Source of the DNA: Symsagittifera roscoffensis
Lineage: Eukaryota; Xenacoelomorpha; Acoela; Convolutidae
Direction of reading: 5' to 3'
DNA length: 25,247 nt
NCBI RefSeq assembly: GCF_963678635.1
Contig: NC_087063.1
Span: 25,490,701-25,515,947, forward strand
Below the pieces are notes generated by a model. It was not told where the DNA came from and did not search any database. It saw only the letters and a list, made by a program, of their open reading frames with translations. Position numbers and translations under genes: made by a program. The first letter of the stretch is position 1. Each line of letters opens with the position of its first letter. Of the stretch, positions 7,970 through 15,425 are shown in pieces.

Positions 7970-9131
7970 GTGTATGATAATCCTGAGTATGGGTTATAAA
8001 ATGTGATGTAACCAATTGTCTTTTTGGTATATCTGTCGTATTTGTATATTACTTGAGTTGTTATAAATGGTGGTGGTAGTGATTGAGCTGTTATATTTGG
8101 TGGGTTTAATGGGTAGGGATGTTGAGTAATGTTGTTTGTTTAACCGTGATTTCAAATTTTAATTGTAGACTATTTTGTTGGAGTATTTGGATGTTATGTT
8201 CACGAATGTCTTCGTGGATGTCTTGTCTATATTGTAGTCTATTGAGTGCCCAGTTGTGGAGTCAGTTACTTTCTGGGTGTTGTCCAAATAATGGTGGAGG
8301 TGCTGTGAATGTATTCCAGTCTAGTCTTAAAGGAATATTTGGTGATGATTGTTCTCGATATCTAGCATCGAGGTTATTTGGGAAACTTAAGTTAAAAGGC
8401 GTTGGTGAAATCTGGCTTATTGATGGTGTTGATAATAGTGATAATGTTTCTGGTAGTGATGAGGATGTTGTTGTATCCGTAGAAATATCTGTTGGATCAT
8501 TGATTAAATTTGGTTCACCCTGTGTGAATGAATGTGTTGTCCAATATGGTAGTCGTGATGTTTGGTTTGTGGGGTTAAAGGGATTTTCACGTATTTGTTC
8601 AGATGTTGGTGTTGAACCTAAGTAATCTGAGGGTAGGCTTGAGGTGCTACGTTGTGAAAGAAGTGTAGGGGTTTCTGGTAATATACCAATGGGGTTTTCT
8701 GGAGTACTTTGTGATGGGGATTGAGGTATATCAAAATGAACTCGGGGGGTTTGAAAATTTCTGTTTCGTCGAGGATGTATAATTTGTCTATTTATTTCGA
8801 CTGTATTTTGGTTTTGACTAAGATTTCGTATTCTACTTAATTCTTGTGGTAGTGTTGGGTATAAGTTATATGTTGGTTCACTTAGAGGTGCTTGTCGTTG
8901 AACTGGTTCTAGTGGTTCAGATAAGCGAGCGTGTCGTTCTTCAAAGGTATATGGGTTATCTTGAAAGGAAATCCGTGTAGATGTTTGGGGGTTTTGGGTA
9001 GTTGAAGGTGGTGTTGGGTTATCTTGGGATGATGTCAGTGAAGACTGACTGTGTGATTGTTGGTTAGCAATTTTTGATGGTTTTTGATTTATTCTTTTAG
9101 TGAAAAAATTTATGTTTATTATAGTATTCTT
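7957..9131 (-). pseudogene. Broken Ser/Thr/Pro-rich accessory ORF upstream of env
   Basis: A coding-like frame runs from 9131 to an in-frame TGA at 8264-8262, continues to a TAA at 8108-8106, then resumes in the -1 frame from about 8115 to a TAA at 7959-7957, overlapping the env start by 13 bases. Composition is steady across the breaks: Pro, Ser, Thr, Gln and Asn rich, with many Arg between about 8900 and 8750 (for example SRIRNL and HPRRNRNF). A helical stretch near 8250-8150 contains LHNWALNRLQYRQDIHEDIR. The last part has PPNITAQSLPPPF and a Tyr-rich end. No ATG opens the frame. At its head it overlaps the 62-aa membrane ORF, from which it is offset by +1 at a run of six T, so the two may once have been one protein. 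No family recognised. Confidence 0.6.
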
Positions 9132-9285
9132 CTAGAAAAAGAATTAGGAGGATTGTTGCTAGGGCGAATGTGATGATTGCTTTCTCTATACATTTGCATA
9201 TTGTCAAGATGAGGGATGATAGAAATGTTATAAAAATTATAAATAGTAAAAAAATATCTGTTCTACTGAAAATTGTTCGTATCAT
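9097..9285 (-). CDS. Small membrane protein, 62 aa
   Basis: The ATG is at 9285-9283. The product has two hydrophobic helices: about residues 11-29 (IFLLFIIFITFLSSLILTI) and about 36-51 (AIITFALATILLILF), joined by CKCIEK. The C-terminus is short, charged and aromatic. Its frame ends at TAA 9097 right after a T6 run, where the Ser/Thr/Pro-rich frame continues at +1. It could therefore be a complete viroporin-like protein or the membrane anchor of a longer, now broken protein. Its start overlaps the end of the upstream small ORF as ATGA. Confidence 0.5.
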   Translation of the reverse strand: MIRTIFSRTDIFLLFIIFITFLSSLILTICKCIEKAIITFALATILLILFLEEYYNKHKFFH

Positions 9286-9512
9286 GTAGATAAGTTTTGT
9301 GAATCGTACCTGTGGATATAGTCAATAGCTTTTGAAAGTTGGAGGAATAGTTCAAATATGGAGTAGAAAATTTAAAAAATATTGCAAAAAATGATTAAGA
9401 TTATTACAAAAGTTTCAAAGGTATCAAAAAGAAATATGATTAAAAGTTTAAATATCGTTAAAAAGTTTATGAGAATGTTCAGAATTATGTTGACTGGTCG
9501 AGAGAAGAGCAT
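9282..9512 (-). CDS. Small hydrophobic ORF, 46 aa intact, extended frame 76 codons
   Basis: The frame starts at ATG 9512-9510 and meets a TAA at 9374-9372 after 46 residues. The same frame then stays open for 29 more codons to a TGA at 9284-9282 that overlaps the ATG of the 62-aa ORF as ATGA. The first 46 residues are almost all Ile, Leu, Phe and Asn, with two hydrophobic blocks (about 8-29 and 35-46) split by a short DTFET segment. The part after the TAA reads as an amphipathic helix (IFELFLQLSKAIDYI). The exact ATGA junction suggests that the longer frame is the original one and the TAA is a lesion. Chance cannot be excluded for so short a frame. Confidence 0.35.
9310..9330 (-). promoter_or_regulatory. 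Candidate 3' splice site before the env cluster
   Basis: The minus strand reads TTGACTATATCCACAG, with the AG at 9311-9310, 25 nt upstream of the 62-aa ORF start. TTGAC could be a branch point. The pyrimidine tract is poor. It sits where an env subgenomic mRNA acceptor would be useful. Confidence 0.3.
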
Positions 9513-9665
9513 TTAAGAAATGGCTTCTCGATCGAATATTTTTTGTTGTTTGAGGCAATTTTCAAGTGTGGTCGAATTATTTATTGGTTTTTTGACAAGT
9601 GGGTTGAGTTTTGTGAAAAATTGTTGGGGGCAAATTTTATGGTGATCGGGAGGTCTTCTTTTTCT
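9513..9665 (-). other. Short open frame without ATG, possible exon
   Basis: Fifty codons are open between stops at 9668-9666 and 9515-9513. The translation starts KRRPPDHHK and is basic with two Cys. Its TAA is directly followed by the ATG of the 46-aa hydrophobic ORF (TAAATG), in the same frame. There is no start codon, so if real it would have to be reached by splicing or be the tail of a longer broken frame. Confidence 0.2.
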
Positions 9666-10205
9666 TTATTTTTATTTGTCAAATGATCTGGGGTATTTTG
9701 AGATTTTTATACTTTAGGCTAATTAAAATGGTCGTTCTTTTACTTTAGGCTAACTTAACATATTTGTTTTGGGGGGTATTTGAGGTCTGAGTTGGGGAAA
9801 TATTGTTGATCTTTGGGTTATTAGATAAGGGAGGGTTATGATATTATGGTGATATTTGTTTTAGTTGTCAAGTTGGAGTGGTTTGCTTATTTTTGACCTG
9901 GAGGTCGCAAAGTTATAGTTATAGATATGCCTGGAGTTTAATATCGTTCGTCTAGTTGATTTGTGCTAGAGTTAGAGAAGGTGACGGATTGGATGAATCC
10001 TATTGGCTAATTTAGAACTAGAATCGCTGCGTGTTTGTCAGCATGTTATTTTGAAAATTGAAAGTTCAAAATATTTCAGAGGTGCAAAGATTATTAAATA
10101 TAAAATTAAAGCTGTTTTTGAAATTCGACTTTCTTTAATATTTTAGATTAAGGGATGAATGTTTTATAGTTTTTACGTGGTTGATTTCTAAGTCGTGATG
10201 ACTCT
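9666..10205 (-). other. Gap between integrase and env cluster
   Basis: About 540 bp with no coding-like frame on either strand. The strong A/C bias of the coding strand fades here. ACTTTAGGCTAA is repeated directly at 9711-9722 and 9742-9753. It may hold the branch region of an env splice acceptor, but I see no clear signal. Confidence 0.4.
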
Positions 10206-12062
10206 CTATGTTCTGATTTGTCGATTTGTTCTTGGGGTATTATTTTTTCTTTCTTTTTGAGGTATTTTTTGATCTAGCTTTTTTGTATTGTTTTTCGTTG
10301 TAGTTGATTTTTTATTTTGGTTTTCGAGGTGTATGTCATGTTGTTCCTTTGTTTTATTTTCCGTATGTGGGTTATTTTGAATAACTTTTAAACCTGTGAA
10401 AGAATATAATTGAGTTAGTTCGCGTAGTGCGTATTCTTTTGGGTAATAAGGTAATAGGTTGTTTCGATGTTGAACAATTTCCTTTTGGTCTGAGTCGGTG
10501 ATTTTATATGTGACATCAGTGGGTTTGGCAATTATTTGTTTTGGTCCTTTACGAAGGGGTTGTAATTTTTTAGAAATTCCTTTTTGAGTGTTAAAATTGG
10601 GTATTAAAACAAATGTTCCACTTTTTAAATCGGAGGCTGGTGTAAAGCGTGAATTTATTTGTTCATTAATGTTTTGCCTTTGTAACAACTTTTTTCTTAC
10701 TTTTTGGTAAATTTCATTGTGTTTTTTATCTCTGTTTAAAATCCAGGCGGTGTGTGTACCGGAGGCTAATTTAAGAATTTGTGGGTGATGAAAATGATCT
10801 TCATCGTGTGTGTGTAAAGGTAGGTTATAACAAATTGAGTCTTTATTCGGTTGACAATGATTTTGTGCATTTTTATGAGAGTTTGCTGTAAACATAATTG
10901 GTTTGCGTGGCTTTTGATTAAAAACCATTTCATATGGTGACATTCCTAGAATTGTCGTGATTTGTGAATTATATGCTAAGGGAAATAGTTTTACATCTGC
11001 TGACCATTCGGTGTATCTTGTATCATTTCCATTGATGATACATCTAAGATATTCTTGTAGTGAACGGTTCATACCTTCGACTAAGCCGTTTGTCCAAGGT
11101 GCGTGAGATGTACGTGGTTTGTGTTTGATGTTATATAAATGACATAGTGTGATGATTTCATTATTTATGAATTCCGTACCGTTGTCTGTAACTAAAATTT
11201 CTGGTAGTCCGAATTTGGCTATCCAGTGTTCATAAAGTGTTGTGTAAGCGTAATAAGCGTTACAATGTGGTACTGGGTTAAGTGCTACATAATGTGTAAA
11301 TGCGTCAACAACTACCATAATGTAGGAGTTTCCTTCGGATGATGGTGAAATTGGTCCTTTTGTATCAAATGAAATACGGTGGTTAAAGTACAAACTTTGT
11401 CCTTTAAAATCTTGTTTTTGTGCTATTTGTTTTTGATTTGGATAAGGTTTATTTAGCTGACATACTATACAATCATTGCATAGTACTTTTATCCAAATTG
11501 GTGCATTTGGAAAATAAAAGTTTTGTATGAAATTTGAATATGTTTTCTCTGATCCAGAGTGTTCTTTAATGTTTTGTGTATGTGAAATATTAAAAGCTAT
11601 GAGAATCATACTTAAAGGGAGACAGGGAACTGTAGATTCATTTAATTGGTATTCTAGAAGGTCTGTGTTTTCATTAATTGTTGTATTATTAAATTTTCGA
11701 AAATATCGGAGGAGTGTTTTATTTCCTAAAATTGTTGTATCTGCCTTTAAGGGTTTAGTTTTATATTTGTGCCATGATTTTAGTTGTCTAATTATTGGGT
11801 CAAGATTTTGATATTGTTTCAAAGTATTAATTGTAGTTTTATCTGTTGGGGGGAGAAAAATGCTTTCAATTTCTAATTTAGATAAAGGAATTGTATCAAG
11901 TGGGTCATGAAGGTCAAAAACTTGATTTATTGTGTATTTTGAATCGTTTGTTTGTGGTCCTGATAAATTTATTTTATCAGTTAGATTTTCTTTTTCAATT
12001 AACGGAAAAAGGTTTTTTTTATGCGGGTGTTGTTTTACTCTTTTTTGTTGGGTGTTATTTTT
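10206..12062 (-). pseudogene. pol: pol: integrase region with GPY/F module
   Basis: One open frame runs from 12062 to TAA at 10206. In the 538-residue part that begins at 11822 (a TTG, not a real start) there is a HHCC zinc-binding domain (His81, His88, Cys118, Cys121). The catalytic triad follows, Asp153 (SFDTKG), Asp213 (VTDNGTEF) and Glu249 (NGLVEG), with exactly 35 residues between the second Asp and Glu. A GPY/F-type module near residues 418-460 (LRKGPKQI...VTYKI...LLPYYPKE) marks the Ty3/gypsy group. The Lys/Asn/Thr-rich tail has no chromodomain. The domain itself looks intact, but it can no longer be translated as part of Gag-Pol because of breaks upstream. It joins the RNase H frame by a +1 shift at the A7 run (12064-12058, minus strand). 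Confidence 0.9.
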
Positions 12063-12585
12063 TTATACATTGTGAATATGGAATTGGTTTGAAAGTTGAT
12101 GTTCCAAGTAGATCAACTTCGTAGTGGTTATTTTGGCAATCTAAATAAAGTGGGAAGTGTTGTAGATTATTTATCTATGATTGTTCAACGTCAGTTTTTA
12201 CTGCATATCTGCATTCTAGTCGGGGTGATGTTTCGTTTTCTGCAAGGTAAAATTTTATATTTTTGGGTATTTCAACTGTAGTTTTACGTGTAAGTAATTC
12301 AGGTGGTGTATTTCGACTTAAAGTGTCTGGTAATGCAAGATTCTTTCGTGCTGTCCAAACTATATGTAAGTTTGGGAATTTCATTAGAATTAATTGAAAT
12401 CTATAAACTCGGTGATTTGGGTTGGATTTTTGTGTAAAGAGAAAAATGATTGGTTTGTGATCTGTGAATAGAACTGTTGGATGTTTTGATCCAAGTATCA
12501 GAAATTCATATTCTGTTAGTGTATATATTATGGCTGTACTTTCTCTCATTAGAGTTGAGAGTCGTAGCTCTGCTTGAGTGAATAA
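12055..12585 (-). pseudogene. pol: pol: RNase H domain, with internal stop
   Basis: This continues the RT frame after a TGA at 12588-12586. The domain's first Asp (CDASNFGIGAALL) lies just before that stop. After it come the Glu region (LMRESTAIIY), the third acidic site (LFTDHKP) and PDTLSRN near the end of the domain, as in Ty3/gypsy RNase H. A TAG at 12177-12175 stops the frame again. A coding-like linker (HYEVDLLGTS) continues in the same frame to 12055, where the frame ends at an A7 run and integrase resumes at +1. The enzyme would remove RNA from RNA-DNA hybrids and process the primers. Confidence 0.85.
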
Positions 12586-13330
12586 TCAAGAATTTGCTGA
12601 TATAAGGTTCATTTTGTTTGTACCATTGTGTGATTGTAATAATGCTGCGCCGATGCCAAAATTCGAAGCATCGCACATTGCACAGAATGGTTGATTTGGA
12701 TCTGGAATTGTATTCGAAATTTGTTCAGTTAAGAGTTTTTTAATTTCTTCAAATCGTGCTTGATGTTCTGTGTTCCATTCAAAATTATTTTGTTGTCTAA
12801 GTATATTATAGAATGGTCTTAGGTATAATTGCATTTTATAGACGTATTTGCTTAAAAAATTTAACATTCCAAGGAATTCTTGGATTTTCTTTTTGTTTGT
12901 TGGTGGTTGGAGCTTCTGAATAGCATCAATGCGTGATTTTAATGGAGTGATTGTTTTTCTTTCTATATTGTGTCCTAAGAATTTAACTCGTGTTAAAAAG
13001 AAGTGTGATTTATCGGGGGCGGCCTTCAGATTTTCGTTCTGAAGTATTTTGTGATAGTGTTCTAAAACATTGAACATTTCTTCTTTTGTCTGTGATTGCA
13101 TAAAAACATCGTCTAAATAGGTGATTGCGTTTTTCTTGAGTATTAGTGGTCTAAAAATTTTGCTCATAAAAGCTGAAAATGCTGCTGGTCCTATGGATAT
13201 TCCATAGAATAGGCGGTTGAATTCATATTGCTGATTTCCAATAACAAATTGTGTTAAGCGTCGCGATTGTTCATCTAGTGGCATTTGATTATATGCACTA
13301 TTCATATCTGCGGTTGTAAAGTAACTTGTA
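12586..13330 (-). pseudogene. pol: pol: reverse transcriptase, C-terminal half
   Basis: The frame contains palm motif A (FTTADMNSAYNQM), then FNRLFYGISIGPAAFSAFM, the catalytic YLDD (residues 63-66 counted from ATG 13305) and a thumb/connection segment (FLGHNIERKTITPLK, EFLGMLNFLSKYV) leading into RNase H. The ATG at 13305 is simply the Met of motif A, not a start. The frame is offset from the N-terminal half, and residues normally found between the two halves are missing. It ends at an in-frame TGA. Both catalytic Asp of YLDD and the Asp of motif A are present. Confidence 0.9.
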
Positions 13331-14396
13331 TTGGTTCAATAGGCCAATTGCATTTTGATTCGTCTATTAGTGAATTAAGATATCTAGCGTCTAGAACTAT
13401 TTTTAATGATTCTCCTTTTGCTAGGATGATAACAGGGTTGATAAATGTGTTACCTTTTGGTTGTTCTTCTTTGTTTACCGGTGAGATAATTTTGTATTGT
13501 TCTAAAATATCGAGTAATCTGTTCACTTTATCGTGTAAATGAATTGGTACTTTACTTGCTCTTTGTTTTTTGAAAACTGCGTCAGGTTTTAATGGGAGAT
13601 GTAGTGATGAACTGATTTTGCCAACACCAAATTTGGATCTTGCATAGACTGATGAATATTTTATTAGCTGTTTGGCTAACTTATCAAATTCGTCTTGTGT
13701 TATTTGTGAATGTTGGAAGTTAAACATTGTTAAAAATTTTTGTTGATCCTCTGTATAGTTATTTATGTTGAATGTAGGTTTGAAATATAGGGTTTTTGTG
13801 AAATAATCTGTATTTCTTTTTTCATTACTTATTATATTATTTATGGATAATTTTTCATTAAGAATTGTGGATTGATAAATATCTAATAATTGGAGTATAT
13901 TATTTACGCGGTATGCTTTTTCGTGTATTGGTGATATCGTAGCGTTGGTTTCGCAATATCCTAAAAGTCCTAAAGGTAATGTTACTTGATATGGTGTATT
14001 GTTGTATACATGTAACGAAATAATATCTGAATTCGAGTTTTTCAAATATTTTATGGATGAAATTGTGATTTTGAAAAACTTATGGATAGGTTTGAATTCA
14101 AAGTCTGACATATAGAGTTGTTGTTTATTTTGTTTTTTATCATATTGGTGAACTTGTTTTATTGAAAAATTATATATGTTTCCTGATAGTGGTTTCAGGT
14201 GTTTTCTTTGTTGGTTATATATTGGATAAAATTTTGAAAAGAATGGTGGTTGTTTATTTAATCTTTGAAAAAATGTTAGGGATGTGTCTTTATCTTTGAT
14301 TAGTATTTTACTATTCAAGATGTTGATTGTTGGTATATATTTAGAGATAAATGGTATTCCAATGATATTGTGTTTAATATCAGTGATATGAAATAT
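13302..14396 (-). pseudogene. pol: pol: protease end and reverse transcriptase N-terminal half
   Basis: Directly after the TAA at 14399-14397 the same frame continues with HNIIGIPFI, the typical C-terminal beta strand of a retropepsin. After a long connecting region comes the RT fingers and start of the palm (about 13560-13345: VPIHLHDKVNRLLDILEQYKI, NPVIILAKGESLKIVLDARYLN). It ends WPIEPIQ followed by a few residues and a TGA at 13304-13302. The next motif, YFTTADMNSAYNQ, lies at once in another frame, so a dozen or so residues between WPIEPIQ and motif A are lost. That indicates a small frame-breaking deletion around 13325-13340. Confidence 0.85.
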
Positions 14397-15425
14397 TTAT
14401 TTAAATGGTTTATTTAAAATTTTATTTTGCTCTATTGTTCTTGTGGGGAGAAGAAATAATTGAATTTTTCCATAGTTTACCAATGTTGATCCTTGTGCTG
14501 TTGCTAGTTTACTGGAGGTTTCAAGAGGTGTTAGTTTTGGGTGTAATGTTTTTATCTCATTCCATGTGGGAATGTTTATTATGTTTGATTCTGCTCCTGA
14601 ATCAATTAAAAAATCAATTTCAAGATCTGGTGGTTGAAATTCTTTGTTTCTTGGGCTTTCTAGAAGAAATGGTATTGTCCAAATTTTTTCTTTGGGTTGT
14701 TCTTTTTGTATATTTTGATAGATGTGATTTGTATTCAAGCATTTTGTTTTGTCATTTTCATTGGATTGATTTGTAGTGTTGATTTCGTTATTTTCTTGTG
14801 CCGTTTGTGTGGTATGGATGGGTTCAATATAATAATTGTGAAGGAGTTCTAATTGATTTTCATATATATGTGATGAAAAAGGTTGTTCATATATAATAGG
14901 TTCGTAGTCGTTTTCGACTCCTATCATATTTATGGAGATAGTGTTTTCTGTATCACTTTCTGAATCTGATGATCCACAGTTTATTTGATTTAGTTGTAGT
15001 TTGTCATTTACTGTGTCATCAATACCTGGGGGGTCTGATGTTGTTTCTGGATTTGATTGTACGTGATTAATATGTATTTGAAGTTTAGGTGTACTACTTC
15101 TGTGGCGATTGTTAGAATTATTATAATGGTTATTATTTCTGTGTGGTGATTGGGAATAATTTCTATAACGATTATTATAACTTGAATGTCGATTTTGTGA
15201 ATTGTTTCGTGATCTGTTTTGATAATTATCGTTTGGTCTGTTATAGTTTGATCTGTTATATGAGTTATTCCTTGATCGATTGTTCGGGTAATTCTGATTT
15301 CGGTCGTTTGAATAACTTCTATTTCGATTATTGGAGTAGTTTCTATATCTATTATATGATGAGTTTCGTGACTGATTGTTTGGATAGTATTTATTCCTTG
15401 ATTGGGAATAAGATCTAGAAACAAA
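14397..15425 (-). pseudogene. pol: pol: Arg/Ser/Asn-rich region and aspartic protease
   Basis: The frame is open from 15425 to TAA at 14397. Its first 115 or so codons (to about 15075) are dominated by Arg, Ser, Asn and Tyr in short repeats such as NRNRSYSND and NRSRNNSYNRS, an RS-like, probably RNA-binding stretch. An acidic patch (SSDSESDTEN) follows, then after ATG 14927 a linker and the retropepsin core with FLIDSGAESNII; the catalytic Asp is residue 109 from that Met. The frame overlaps the end of the gag frame by over 400 nt and is -1 relative to it. A TAA at 15428-15426 precedes it, and the same composition continues upstream of that stop to about 15475. Confidence 0.8.

Noticed and set aside
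8119-8625. 168-aa plus-strand frame
   Set aside because: The minus strand across the same bases carries the Ser/Thr/Pro-rich frame that leads into env. The plus-strand product is its shadow, rich in Ser, Cys, Val and Gly from the T/G bias.
12055-12066. Programmed frameshift at the A7 run between RNase H and integrase
   Set aside because: The shift needed is +1, whereas A7 runs favour -1 slippage, and no such site is known at this place in Ty3-type pol. A 1-bp insertion is more likely.
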